NCBI RefSeq assembly: GCF_022014235.1
Contig: NZ_JAKLTD010000001.1
Coordinates: forward strand, 234,511-298,510
Source: Methanothermobacter sp. K4
Lineage (GTDB): Archaea; Methanobacteriota; Methanobacteria; Methanobacteriales; Methanothermobacteraceae
Length of the DNA stretch: 64,000 nucleotides
Reading direction: 5' to 3'
Both the position numbers and the translations under genes were made by a program. Below the pieces are notes generated by a model that saw only the letters and a program-made list of their open reading frames with translations, did no database searches and was not told where the DNA came from. Below are positions 28,250-37,366 of the stretch, piece after piece. The stretch's first letter is position 1. Each line of letters starts with the position of its first letter.

Positions 28250-29185
28250 ATGTTCAGGACACTCATAATCTATGAGAGCACCTATGGAGCCACAGAGGAG
28301 GCTGCATCAGCCATTGGGAGGATACTCGGCCCCTCAAGGTGCTGCACCACCGGCGAGTTTCAGGAAGGTTACAGGGAATTTGATTTCTTCGTTATTGGTT
28401 CCGGGGTTTACAGGGGCCGTTTACACGACAGGATAACTGATTTTATAAAGAAAAATTCCTGGCTTCGTGATAAACCCGTGGCGATCTTCTCAGTTTCCCT
28501 GGACCGGGATGATGGCAGAAGGGCTCTCAGTGAGGCTGAAAAACTTCTTGGGGGCGCTGTCCATTCAGCCACCATTGGTGGGCGCATGATCCTTGACAGA
28601 CTCTCTGATGGGGATCTTGAGGATCTCAGGAGGTTTTCCGAGGTTGCTGGAATTGAAATTAAGGATTCTGACCTCTTTGATATCTCAGAGGTGATTGAAG
28701 TCGCCCTTGATCTTAAAGAGATCAGGGACACGCTTATGACCGGCATTGATGGGGATAAACTCCGTGAATCCATTGATGAGTTTCTGAGGTCCCATAACAC
28801 ATGTGTCCTTGCAACCTGCCATGACAGCTGCCCAAGGGCAACACCACTTGAATACGTGTATGACGGTGAGTCCATATACGTGATCAGTGAGGGTGGGGAG
28901 AAATTCGCTGGTATCCTTGAGAACAGTAACGCATCTGTTGCAGTTTACGAGGACTACACATCCATGAGCAACCTTGCAGGGATGCAGATAACCGGTGCCG
29001 TGGAGATACTGGATGAAGAGGAATCAGAGAGGATCTATAATCTAAGGGGCCTCGATCCTGAGGCCATGAGAAATCTCCCCGTGGATATGAACGTCATAAA
29101 GATCTCCATCCACAGGGTTGAGTTCCTAAACAGCAGGTTCAGGGAGGCCTCATCGGGCGCAAAACAGGTGCTCTGGTTTAAATAG
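28250..29185 (+). CDS. Flavodoxin-PNPOx-like flavoprotein fusion
   Basis: A 311-residue two-domain protein. Residues 1 to about 150 are a flavodoxin (LIIYESTYGATEEAASAIGRIL as the phosphate loop, FFVIGSGVYRGRLH as the second FMN loop), like protoporphyrinogen oxidase HemG-type flavodoxins. Residues about 168-311 are a pyridoxamine 5'-phosphate oxidase-like split barrel (NTCVLATCHDSCPRATPLEYVYDGESIYVIS), another flavin-binding fold. The fusion suggests intramolecular electron transfer between two flavins. The ATG with AAGGTGAAT is preferred over 28202. The partner and substrate are unknown. Confidence 0.82.
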   Translation: MFRTLIIYESTYGATEEAASAIGRILGPSRCCTTGEFQEGYREFDFFVIGSGVYRGRLHDRITDFIKKNSWLRDKPVAIFSVSLDRDDGRRALSEAEKLLGGAVHSATIGGRMILDRLSDGDLEDLRRFSEVAGIEIKDSDLFDISEVIEVALDLKEIRDTLMTGIDGDKLRESIDEFLRSHNTCVLATCHDSCPRATPLEYVYDGESIYVISEGGEKFAGILENSNASVAVYEDYTSMSNLAGMQITGAVEILDEEESERIYNLRGLDPEAMRNLPVDMNVIKISIHRVEFLNSRFREASSGAKQVLWFK

Positions 29186-29251
29186 AAGGCCTGAAAAATT
29201 TTATGAAATCCTAGAATTGTGCTAAACTCTAAAAAAAGTTTTATGGAATGC

Positions 29252-31132
29252 CTAGAGCATTCCATTGTTGTATTTATCCAGCATACTCATCCACTGGAGG
29301 ACTTTCTGCTGATCCTTTTTGCTGAGGCTGCTCCAGCTTGATGCGTCATGGGTTGCGAGGAAAGCATCTGCCTGGGCGATCACGCTGAGAACCTGTGGGG
29401 AAGCATAGGCTCCGTTGAGTATATTCAGTTTTGCTGCAAGTAGCTGTGCATATAGCTTGTTTATTCCATTGGATGCTGAACCATTGAAGCTGAGGATTCT
29501 CACAGCCTGTTCAGCGGTGGTGACAAGTACACTCCTATCTCCACCGGCAGTTCCAAGCCATAGACCCGTGCCAAGGAGTGGTGTGACAGCATCCCTGTTG
29601 TTCCCATTGAAACCTGCGTGGGTCTTCCAGTAACCTATTGTCAGTGTACCGTAGGGGCTCCTCACATATACATCAACCAGCCATGAGTCTGATCCCCCAG
29701 TGCTGGTATCACATGTTACAAATGATGCCCCATTAACCTCTGTGTAAGCTCCAGGTGCATTGTAGGGTCCATAGGTCACAGAATAGTTGAATGTGTAGGT
29801 TTCTCCGGGCATTATGTCACTGCCCACACTGATGATTCCCAGGCAGCCCCATCTGTCGTCGGATACAGTTACAGATTCATCAACAAGTTCTGAAGGATCA
29901 GCGAATGTCACATCAGCCGTTGCGGTGTACTCTGTAGATCCCCCAATCTCTGAACTGTCCAGGTAATGGTCATGGTTCTGCTGAACCACCGTTGCGGTGT
30001 TAACCCTTGAAGAACCATCGGGGAGGTGTCCCATGTAGTTTAGGACAAGTGTCCCGCCTGGTTCAAGTACATAGGGGAAGGTTGCGCCGGTTAAATTCAT
30101 CATAAGTCCCGGTGATACGGTATCGGAGACAGAGTTGATTACAGCGGCGATGGGTGCAGGGTTGAACACTGAGATGGTGCCTCCCACCATCCAGTCACTG
30201 TCTGTTCCAGTATCAACTGAAATGTTAACCGTGTATTTCACGGTTACCGTGTCCCCCATATTCACGGTGACCTCTGTTAAGTCGGCCTCCTTGCTGATGT
30301 TCCATGTGTAGGTCCTAGTGTATGATGTTGTGGCATTCTTGGAGACCATCAGCTCATATACATTAACGCGGACGGATGCACTGGCACTCTGACCGGTTTC
30401 CCTTATCGTGGCCGTGTTGTTGTATGTTCCGGCCCCGCTGAACCTCCTGGTGTAGGTAACTGATCCTGAATCGTTAAAGAGCCATGACTCTCCACTGGTG
30501 TCATCAACATGTACGCACTCATTCACAGTCACCGGTACCGCAGCTAGTGCTGCAGTCGCTGATGGTGCCGGTCCAAAGGGTATTCCAAGGCGTCCTGAAT
30601 GGTTTGTGATTGTAACATTAGCTGTTACCTTGTAGTTGCCCCCTGGGTGTACCTGTGCCGGTGTGAGGTAAATCCTGTATGGGTATGTACCTGTTTCCCC
30701 TGGATCAAGAACAGGATTAGCTGATATATCCAGTGGATAAGTGCCTATAAGGTCATTTGGTGGTGGTATACCATCCCTAAGCTCCAGTATAACCGAGAGA
30801 TTCTCTGTGGAAACACCCCCACCATTGTGTACAGTCACATTACCCTCAATCCATGCCCTGTCTGTTGGGTTTTCTCTCTCAACACCTACTGTGTACTCTG
30901 AAGTGGCAGAGTCTCCCTTAAAGATGTCCCAGCTATCGGGTGTGACGTTCTTGTGAATCTGCCATGTGTATTCCCGCACATAGCTTGTGTCTGCCGTGAC
31001 ACTTGCTGTGAGCGTTGTCCCGGACTGACCTCCGCTTTCTGCGGAGGATGTACCTGTGAGGACCAACACTAAAAGAAGTGTCAGCAAACCTACCGGTCCA
31101 ATGAACCGGGAGGCCCTGAATTTCCTATTCAT
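29252..31132 (-). CDS. Large secreted adhesin-like protein with GYWKTH C-terminal domain
   Basis: A 626-residue protein with a signal peptide (basic MNRKFRASRF, then GLLTLLLVLVLTGTSSA). The body consists of Ig-like or DUF11-like beta domains rich in Thr, Ser and Asn. Two blocks start alike (SYVREYTWQIHKNVT and SYTRTYTWNISKEAD), showing internal duplication. The last 125 residues form a helical domain starting YGTLTIGYWKTHAGFNG and ending MLDKYNNGML, with no membrane anchor. It may bind pseudomurein or another surface. The ribosome site GGAGGGGGGATGA is very strong. The upstream 366-base gap is its promoter region. Confidence 0.8.
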   Translation of the reverse strand: MNRKFRASRFIGPVGLLTLLLVLVLTGTSSAESGGQSGTTLTASVTADTSYVREYTWQIHKNVTPDSWDIFKGDSATSEYTVGVERENPTDRAWIEGNVTVHNGGGVSTENLSVILELRDGIPPPNDLIGTYPLDISANPVLDPGETGTYPYRIYLTPAQVHPGGNYKVTANVTITNHSGRLGIPFGPAPSATAALAAVPVTVNECVHVDDTSGESWLFNDSGSVTYTRRFSGAGTYNNTATIRETGQSASASVRVNVYELMVSKNATTSYTRTYTWNISKEADLTEVTVNMGDTVTVKYTVNISVDTGTDSDWMVGGTISVFNPAPIAAVINSVSDTVSPGLMMNLTGATFPYVLEPGGTLVLNYMGHLPDGSSRVNTATVVQQNHDHYLDSSEIGGSTEYTATADVTFADPSELVDESVTVSDDRWGCLGIISVGSDIMPGETYTFNYSVTYGPYNAPGAYTEVNGASFVTCDTSTGGSDSWLVDVYVRSPYGTLTIGYWKTHAGFNGNNRDAVTPLLGTGLWLGTAGGDRSVLVTTAEQAVRILSFNGSASNGINKLYAQLLAAKLNILNGAYASPQVLSVIAQADAFLATHDASSWSSLSKKDQQKVLQWMSMLDKYNNGML

Positions 31133-31467
31133 TCATCCCCCCTCCTTTTCAGAAAAAAATAATTTCCAGTCCCCTCAATTTAAAGTATTGAGGAGTGGTT
31201 CTCTGTATGTGGACGATGCCATAAATAGTTTGGTGAAATACTGAAAAACCTTGAAAAAATAATCACAATCTCCAGAATATATGAATAAATTATTACAATC
31301 CTGTGAAAATTAGATATTACATTGAGGGTTTAGGTGAAATGGTATGAATACCATCTGGTATTTCTGATAAAGTATTATGGGGTTAAGTGAGAAGGCAATG
31401 ACTGTTCTGAATCCCCTGATAAAGAGTAAAGGTGCTGAAAATTCAGTGCATATAAAATATAAAAGAA
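31133..31467. other. Gene-free AT-rich region upstream of the adhesin-like gene
   Basis: The full gap of 366 bases separates the adhesin-like start from the albA stop. It is AT-rich with several TATA-like stretches, and it ends at the albA terminator. I see no open frame, tRNA or strong repeat in it. It presumably holds the adhesin promoter and a long leader. Confidence 0.5.
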
Positions 31468-31486
31468 TGGAAACCTGTGGCTTCCA
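31468..31486 (-). terminator. albA hairpin terminator
   Basis: TGGAAGCC and GGTTTCCA (read on the - strand) form an 8-bp stem with one G-U pair and an ACA loop, followed by TTCTTTTATA. It starts 12 bases past the albA stop and looks like a stem-plus-T-run terminator. Confidence 0.6.
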
Positions 31487-31498
31487 TCTTTTATATCC

Positions 31499-31774
31499 CT
31501 AATCCTTTCTGAGCTGGATTTCTATTGCTGAAACATTGGTAGCGGTTCCCTCGTTACCAATGATCTCCTCTGTACATATGTCGATGTTCTCTATCTGTAT
31601 GTCTGGTATGAAACGGTTCCTCACAATCTCTGCAACGTCAACAGCCCGACTTATAGCTCTTCCACGGGCTTTAAGGATCACTTCACTGGTTCCACCGTTC
31701 ATCTGAGTCACTACGGCCAGAACATAGTTCATTACAGGCTTGTTTCCGATGTATACTACATTCTCCTCTGACAT
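31499..31774 (-). CDS. albA: Alba DNA/RNA-binding chromatin protein
   Basis: A 91-residue basic protein of the Alba family, which coats DNA and RNA in archaea. [18 protein letters not shown] contains the conserved lysine (K12) that is acetylated in Sulfolobus, [18 protein letters not shown] is the central helix, and the [17 protein letters not shown] hairpin follows. GGAGGTTA precedes the ATG. A TATA-like ACTTTATATAATCC near 31817-31830 gives it its own promoter. It is short and probably highly expressed, in line with the clear terminator. Confidence 0.94.
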   Translation of the reverse strand: MSEENVVYIGNKPVMNYVLAVVTQMNGGTSEVILKARGRAISRAVDVAEIVRNRFIPDIQIENIDICTEEIIGNEGTATNVSAIEIQLRKD

Positions 31775-31853
31775 CACTTAACCTCCAAGAGTGTCTGTAA
31801 TAAAGATAGAAACCCTGGATTATATAAAGTTTGTGATATACTAATTAAAAAAT

Positions 31854-33041
31854 TTAATAACAAATCCTGGACCTGACCGCTTCAAGTATACTACCGCCGG
31901 TTACACAGGCGCCCCTGAACCCTGCAGTGAGGGCGGAGCCATGCATAACATCAATTAGAGGTACCCCCAGTGATTGTGAAAACCTTGTCTCTGCAACTCC
32001 ACCGAGTATGACCTCAGGTTCATTCCTGATAAGCGCATCCTCCAGCTCATAGAGATCAGCCCCAACCAGGACCTCCGACCTCACGCCAGTTCCAGAGAGG
32101 TTCTCAAGTGTGTAGTCACCAATCATGTCCATTGCCACCAGAGCAGGTTTCATTCCAAGTTCAGTTACAAATTCAGCCAGTGCAACGGCCCTTGTGGGTC
32201 CTGAAACTATACCCACCCTCACACCCCCAAGTTCAGATCTCAGACGATCCATTTCCTCAGCGTATTCACCTATTTCATCCTGGATCGGGTAATCAATGCT
32301 GAGGTGGTCAAGTATCCCCTCATAAAACCTGAGTGTGTTTGAAAATCCCAGGGGAATGGGGTGGTGGATGAAGGGAATGCCGAATTTCTCCTCGAGAAAC
32401 CTGCAGGGATCTATCCCTGATACATCACAGAATGAATAATTCAGATGGGCGGACGCAATCCTCTCAATGTCACTGACTGTGCTTCCTGATGTGAGTACAC
32501 AGTTCACAGAAACACCCATACCGCCAAGGGTATTCACAATATGGTTGAGGTCGGGCCCGCCCCTGAATTCCCCTATGATGTTTATTGATGGTTCAGCTGA
32601 TGGTTTCACATCAGCTGAAAGGGACTCGATGAGTGCCATCATAACATCAAGGTATCCTTCACCCTGGTTTGACTCAAAGCCCCCTGCACTGATGGCTATG
32701 ATTTGAGAGTCAATTTTACCCCTAACCTCCGCCACAGCCCTCCCTAGATCCTCACCTATTATGCTTGTTGCACAGGAGCTCATAACAGCTATGAGGTCCG
32801 GTTTAAGGGTTCTGTCAGCATCAACTATGGCCTTCTTGAGTTTATCGGTGGCTCCGAATACCACATCTGATTCAGAGAGCTCTGTTGATAGAACCCTTAT
32901 CCTCTTACCTCCCCTAGCCGTCAGAAGGTAACCAGTGTGGTATGCGCAGCCCCTGGGGCCGTGGATGAGTGGTACAGCATTGCGGATGCCTGAAACAGCC
33001 CTTACGGCCCCGAAGAGTTTGCATGTTGATACTGGTTCCAT
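31854..33041 (-). CDS. Nitrogenase component 1-like (NifD/E-related) protein
   Basis: A 395-residue protein of the nitrogenase component 1 superfamily. Cluster-type cysteines are C7 (STCKLFGAVRA), the Cys of HGPRGCAYHTGYL near 32, and the Cys of VMSSCATSIIGEDL near 89. TELSESDVVFGATDKLKKAI and ISAGGFESNQGEGY are typical of NifE/NifN and CfbD relatives. The sequence differs from the methanogen CfbD (F430 cyclase) that I can recall, and no NifK or NifH partner is adjacent. It follows leuA by 8 bases. Assignment as CfbD or as an orphan scaffold protein is open. Confidence 0.75.
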   Translation of the reverse strand: MEPVSTCKLFGAVRAVSGIRNAVPLIHGPRGCAYHTGYLLTARGGKRIRVLSTELSESDVVFGATDKLKKAIVDADRTLKPDLIAVMSSCATSIIGEDLGRAVAEVRGKIDSQIIAISAGGFESNQGEGYLDVMMALIESLSADVKPSAEPSINIIGEFRGGPDLNHIVNTLGGMGVSVNCVLTSGSTVSDIERIASAHLNYSFCDVSGIDPCRFLEEKFGIPFIHHPIPLGFSNTLRFYEGILDHLSIDYPIQDEIGEYAEEMDRLRSELGGVRVGIVSGPTRAVALAEFVTELGMKPALVAMDMIGDYTLENLSGTGVRSEVLVGADLYELEDALIRNEPEVILGGVAETRFSQSLGVPLIDVMHGSALTAGFRGACVTGGSILEAVRSRICY

Positions 33042-33049
33042 CGGTACAC

Positions 33050-34567
33050 CTATTTGAGGCTCAGGATCTTGTTGATTGCATCGAGGACCGCCTCCACACT
33101 TGCCATTACTATATCCTCCCTGGTGGATCTTCCTGTTGCCTTGTTGCCCTCGGCGTCGCTCATGACAACGAATACCTCTGCAAGGGCATTGGTACCGCCT
33201 GTTATTGCCTCTATATTGTATTCATCAAGTTCTATATCTGCTGTTTCACTTACAAGGCTCTGTATGGCATTTATGGCCGCATCCACAGGCCCCACCCCTG
33301 TCATTGATGTTGTCTTGATCTCATCTCCGATCCTCAGCTTCACGGTGGCCGTTGGCATCACACTCTCACCTGTCATCACCGCTATACCCTCCAGCTTCAC
33401 GATCTCCCTTGTTGCCTTTCCAAGGATTGTGACTGCCATTGCCCTGAGATCTGCATCTGTGATCCTTTTTCCCTTATCTCCAAGTCTTTTGACCTGTTCA
33501 TATAGTGTGCAGAACTGGTCCTCGTTCATATCTATACCGTATTCCTGAAGCTTCGATCTGAGGGCGTTGGCCCCAGTGTGCTTGCCGAGGACTATCCTCC
33601 TCTTGTGGCCAACCATCTCAGGGGTTATGGGTTCATAGGTTTCTGCCTTCTCAAGAACCCCGTGGACGTGTATGCCTGCCTCATGTGCAAAGGCGTTTTC
33701 ACCCACGATTGCCTTGTTGGGGGGCATCCTTACCCCTGTTATCTTTGATACGAATTCTGAGATGTTCACAAGTTCAGTTGTCTTTATGGTGATGGGAAGG
33801 TCATAGCGGGTTATGAGGGCCATTACAACCTCCTCGAGGGCAGCGTTTCCTGCCCTTTCACCGAGTCCATTTATGGTTGCATGTACCTGTGATGCACCGG
33901 CCTCTACCGCCGCAAGGGAGTTTGCAACTGCCAGTCCAAAGTCATTGTGACAGTGGACGCTTATTTGTGTTTTAATCTCATCCCTGAGGCCCCTTATGAG
34001 GTGGTTCATCGCCCTGGGTATCATCACCCCAACCGTGTCTGGAACATTTATCATATCTGCGCCTGCATCCTCTGCAGCCCTATATACCTCCACAAGGTAA
34101 TCAAATTCAGTTCTTGTGGCGTCCTCGGCAGAGAATTCCACGCTCAGCCCATGTTCAACCGCATATTCCACCCCGAATACTGCCCTGTCTATTATCTCCT
34201 CAGGGGACATTTTGAGCTTGTACTTCCTGTGGAGAGGGGATGTCCCTATGAAGGTGTGTATGTAGTCAGCGCCGCAGTCAATAACAGCGTCTATGTCCTC
34301 CCTGAGCACCCTTGCCAAACCACAGGTATTCGCATCAAGGTCCAGGTCAACTATCCTCCTTACGGAGTCCATCTCCCCTGGGGAGGCTGCAGGGAACCCT
34401 GCCTCTATTGTGTCAACTCCAAGGGAGTCCAGTTTCCTTGCTATGCATATCTTCTCATCCACCGTGAGCGCCACTCCAGGTGTCTGCTCACCGTCCCTGA
34501 GTGTTGTGTCAAATATCCTAACCGTCTCAGGTAGCTTCATTTCCGGTTTAACCTCTTCTATGTACAT
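33050..34567 (-). CDS. leuA: 2-isopropylmalate synthase
   Basis: A 505-residue homocitrate synthase-family enzyme. The acyl-CoA condensation barrel holds [33 protein letters not shown] and the metal-binding [30 protein letters not shown] follows, and the C-terminal LeuA regulatory domain (about 390-505) has [19 protein letters not shown] sequence. LeuA makes the leucine precursor; the paralog citramalate synthase (CimA) is the main alternative and has the same layout. The ATG at 34540 is an alternative start with an AGAGGTTA site. A 20-bp palindrome lies upstream. Confidence 0.87.
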   Translation of the reverse strand: MYIEEVKPEMKLPETVRIFDTTLRDGEQTPGVALTVDEKICIARKLDSLGVDTIEAGFPAASPGEMDSVRRIVDLDLDANTCGLARVLREDIDAVIDCGADYIHTFIGTSPLHRKYKLKMSPEEIIDRAVFGVEYAVEHGLSVEFSAEDATRTEFDYLVEVYRAAEDAGADMINVPDTVGVMIPRAMNHLIRGLRDEIKTQISVHCHNDFGLAVANSLAAVEAGASQVHATINGLGERAGNAALEEVVMALITRYDLPITIKTTELVNISEFVSKITGVRMPPNKAIVGENAFAHEAGIHVHGVLEKAETYEPITPEMVGHKRRIVLGKHTGANALRSKLQEYGIDMNEDQFCTLYEQVKRLGDKGKRITDADLRAMAVTILGKATREIVKLEGIAVMTGESVMPTATVKLRIGDEIKTTSMTGVGPVDAAINAIQSLVSETADIELDEYNIEAITGGTNALAEVFVVMSDAEGNKATGRSTREDIVMASVEAVLDAINKILSLK

Positions 34568-34645
34568 TTATAATTCCCCGTGGTCTGGCCTTTTATCATG
34601 ATCTATATGCTGCCACAATTAAAAGCTTTTACACCGCAGATCCGG

Positions 34646-34672
34646 TTATAAGTTATAAGTTATAACTTAAAA
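34646..34672. promoter_or_regulatory. 20-bp palindrome copy 2, upstream of leuA
   Basis: TTATAAGTTATAACTTAAAA at 34653-34672 has one mismatch to the palindrome TTATAAGTTATAACTTATAA. An extra half-site begins at 34646. It lies 86 bases upstream of the leuA ATG and about 50 bases before the next TATA-like elements on the - strand. Confidence 0.6.
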
Positions 34673-34720
34673 GTCAGGGAAAGCCGTCTGTCCCTGGATA
34701 AAGGGGTCCGGATATAATTA

Positions 34721-35512
34721 TTAAACAGCCATGCTGAGACTCAAAAAGTTCCTGAGGCCCGGTGCAAGACCAAGTATGAATATCACAAGTTTAAGGAGAT
34801 CTGAGTCCCCGGGGTCCTCAACATACCTGTCAATGGCATAGAGCGCCGCCACTATGACCGCTATCTTGAGGGGGAACATCACAAGGGCCGTGCCGGTGAG
34901 GGCCGTGAATGCCGATGGCAGAACATGCTGCTCAGCATAACCATAGAGGTCAACCGCAACGTAGGTTGAGGATGCATCAAAAAGGTGTGCGCATATCACG
35001 TAAAGGTTCATCCTCTCCCTTAGAAGTTCCCATTTAATGCTTATTATATAGAAAAGGACTGCTGATGCCAGGAATACTCCCAGTACAGAGAAAAAGGGTA
35101 TGGGATTAATGTTCTGCATGCTTATGATGTTTGGTATGGAAAGAATCGCCCCTGTAGCGAATACAAGCTTTCTGTAATCCCATCCATAAATTTTCTCAAG
35201 TTTAACCGAGATGAGAAGCGTTGCTATTGCCGTGAGTCCCACGAGGATATATATGCCAGGTGTCACAAGGAGATGGGTGAGGGGGTAGATCCCATTATCA
35301 ACAAGGGCCCTCGCACCTGACCCGAGAAATATGAAGGGAAGCAGCGGTACCAGGAGTTCCCGGGGACTCTTTTTAAGCCACCTGAACATTCTGAGTATGA
35401 CGAGAACAACAGCCCCGAGTACAATGCCAAAAACGACTGTGTTGAGGGGTGTGTAGCCCGGGTGTAGGTAGAAGAAGTTGCTCTCCAGGAACTCCTGAAG
35501 CTCAGATATCAT
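34721..35512 (-). CDS. DUF63 membrane protein
   Basis: A 263-residue integral membrane protein with seven or eight hydrophobic segments, matching the archaeal DUF63 family (FLESNFFYLHPGYTPLNTVVFG, FIFLGSGARALVDNG, AHLFDASSTYVAVDLYGY, EQHVLPSAF). A helix-lining AHxxDA and conserved Glu/Asp residues suggest a buried active site, but no function is known to me. It overlaps the PHP gene by 11 bases and is the last gene of the DUF1786-PHP-DUF63 operon. Confidence 0.85.
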   Translation of the reverse strand: MISELQEFLESNFFYLHPGYTPLNTVVFGIVLGAVVLVILRMFRWLKKSPRELLVPLLPFIFLGSGARALVDNGIYPLTHLLVTPGIYILVGLTAIATLLISVKLEKIYGWDYRKLVFATGAILSIPNIISMQNINPIPFFSVLGVFLASAVLFYIISIKWELLRERMNLYVICAHLFDASSTYVAVDLYGYAEQHVLPSAFTALTGTALVMFPLKIAVIVAALYAIDRYVEDPGDSDLLKLVIFILGLAPGLRNFLSLSMAV

Positions 35513-36164
35513 TTCTCATCCTGCCTATGAGTTTTTTATTGATTACCTCCCTCACAATCAGGGGAAGAGGTGTTCTTCTACCCTCAGGTCTGGTTTTACC
35601 CCTTCTTATGCCATCAATTATATCATCAACTGTATTTTCAGATTCCACCACCGTGAATGAACTTCCAACAGCCTCCACAAAGTGTGCATCACTTGCACCT
35701 ATCTCAGGGATGCCCCTCTTTCTTGCGAATTTCCTGGCCCTCCAGTTGGAATACCCCACTATGTAGCGGGAGTTGAGGGTTTCAAGTGCATCAACACGTA
35801 GGTTTCTCTCGTTCACAAAGAGGCCCTGCCTGTACCTGACAAAGGGGTGTGGGATTATGGCAAGTGCATCCTGTGAGTGTATCTCATCCAGGGTCTCTGC
35901 AGGTGTGAGGCCCCTCTGTATTTCCTCCTGCACTCCCAGTGCCACTATGTGGCCTGCAGATGTGCTGAGCTCCACTGCAGGAACCACCGTGACCCCAAAC
36001 TCTGCTGAGGCCCCCATGGCAATCAGGGACCCCTTCACTGTATTGTGGTCTGCAATCGCAACTACATCGAGGCCCACAATGGAGGCCCTTTTCAGTATAT
36101 CCTGTGGCGTTCCCCTTGCATCCCCTGAGTATACGGTGTGTATGTGGGGGTCAATCCTTATCAT
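35502..36164 (-). CDS. PHP-domain phosphoesterase
   Basis: A 220-residue metal-dependent phosphoesterase-like protein. DPHIHTVYSGDA, IADHNTVKG, PAVELST, AIIPHPF and IGASDAHFVEAVG supply the histidines and acids of the PHP trinuclear site. Stand-alone archaeal PHP proteins act on small phosphoesters or RNA ends; the substrate is not evident. AAGGTGATTTC precedes the ATG. It sits between DUF1786 and DUF63 genes on one transcript. Confidence 0.88.
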   Translation of the reverse strand: MIRIDPHIHTVYSGDARGTPQDILKRASIVGLDVVAIADHNTVKGSLIAMGASAEFGVTVVPAVELSTSAGHIVALGVQEEIQRGLTPAETLDEIHSQDALAIIPHPFVRYRQGLFVNERNLRVDALETLNSRYIVGYSNWRARKFARKRGIPEIGASDAHFVEAVGSSFTVVESENTVDDIIDGIRRGKTRPEGRRTPLPLIVREVINKKLIGRMRNDI

Positions 36165-36204
36165 GAAATCACCTTAACAATTGCGCTCATGTTCCCTAGA
36201 CCCA

Positions 36205-37224
36205 TCAGTGCATCACCCTGTATTCTATGCTTCCTATAAGCCCCACGGGCCCCGTCATCATGACGTCCCCTGCAGGTGCAGCATGGTGGACCCTGAGGGG
36301 TGTTTCATCGAGAATTCTTCTCTGGGGGCCCGTTGCAACAACCACCTCAGGCTCACCCACCCCTTCAAGGACATGGGCACCATGACCCCCGTCGCCATGG
36401 ACCTCCTGATGGGTTATCTCCCCACGGGCGAGTTTCAGGAGGAGTTCCTCAAGTTTCTCAGGGGACAGCATTTTTGTGTGGTGCTCCATGACCCCATGTA
36501 TTCTTCCATCCAGGATGCTGGCTGCCAGGGTGTGGCCGTTACCCGCATCAACAGCGACCAGCGGACCATCTGCGTCCACTGCGGGGTCAAGGAGTGCCCC
36601 TGCTATTGATGCGAACTTGGAATCCATCATAAGGATCGGGTGCTCAGCTGAACCCTCAATGGATTTCATCCTGGTGAAGTAATCGGGCACGTCGCCAAGG
36701 TATGAGAACTCCTGAGGTTTCACTGGTTCTGTGAGTTTCTCCCGGATCTTCATAAAACGGAAGTTCCTATCACCCATATCACCACCCGCACCATGGTCCT
36801 GAACAGCCACCCCCAGGAAGTCAATCTCCAGTTCAACATCAAAGTGTCCCAGGGCCCCGGCTATGGCCTCAAGATCAACATCCCCCAGCTTCACCCTCCT
36901 CAGGCCTGGGTCCCTGTCTGATATCTCTATCCCCATTGCCCTGACCCTTTCAAGGTCATCCCTGATTGTCCTTGCTGCCTCAGGGGTCATCACAACCCGG
37001 TAGCCCCTCTCAAGGTGTTCCATTATAGCCCTGCTCACGGGCCCCCCACCCATTGTCTGGCCATGAATGAAGATGTCCTCAGTGATTCCCCTGATCCTTT
37101 CTGCGATTATCCTTGTGGGTGAGGGCATTACCATTTTTATGGAATTTTCAATTCTATCAACTGTCGTGTCATGGTACATTATATCCTGGGTCCCTGCCCC
37201 CACATCGACTGCAAGTATCTTCAT
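36205..37224 (-). CDS. DUF1786 ASKHA-like protein
   Basis: A 339-residue protein of the archaeal/bacterial DUF1786 family, sometimes labelled pyruvate formate-lyase activating-related without proof. MKILAVDVGAGTQDIM resembles the phosphate-1 motif of actin/hexokinase-type ATPases, and GPLVAVDAGNGHTLAASI resembles phosphate-2. No radical SAM cysteine motif is present. An ATG 24 bases upstream exists. TTAATAAATG at about 37245-37254 places the transcription start at the chosen ATG, suggesting a leaderless message. Confidence 0.78.
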   Translation of the reverse strand: MKILAVDVGAGTQDIMYHDTTVDRIENSIKMVMPSPTRIIAERIRGITEDIFIHGQTMGGGPVSRAIMEHLERGYRVVMTPEAARTIRDDLERVRAMGIEISDRDPGLRRVKLGDVDLEAIAGALGHFDVELEIDFLGVAVQDHGAGGDMGDRNFRFMKIREKLTEPVKPQEFSYLGDVPDYFTRMKSIEGSAEHPILMMDSKFASIAGALLDPAVDADGPLVAVDAGNGHTLAASILDGRIHGVMEHHTKMLSPEKLEELLLKLARGEITHQEVHGDGGHGAHVLEGVGEPEVVVATGPQRRILDETPLRVHHAAPAGDVMMTGPVGLIGSIEYRVMH

Positions 37225-37267
37225 GTGGGAATCATATCTTCCCCCCATTTATTAACCGTTTCTTAAA

Positions 37268-37283
37268 TGTACATATATGTACT
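37268..37283. promoter_or_regulatory. Likely TrpY operator (TRP box) in the trpB2 divergent region
   Basis: GTACATATATGTAC (37269-37282) is a perfect 14-bp palindrome preceded by T, so it contains the TGTACA of the TRP box. In M. thermautotrophicus the regulator TrpY binds TGTACA boxes and has been reported to control trpB2. The site lies 85-99 bases before trpB2 and 45 bases before DUF1786, so it could act on either promoter. It also contains a TATA-like centre. Confidence 0.7.
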
Positions 37284-37366
37284 GTAAAGTTTTAAATAGT
37301 TCTTTGAAGAGACGTTATGCATGTAAATGCTGATGATGACTTTATCATAAAATCTAAGGTGATACC

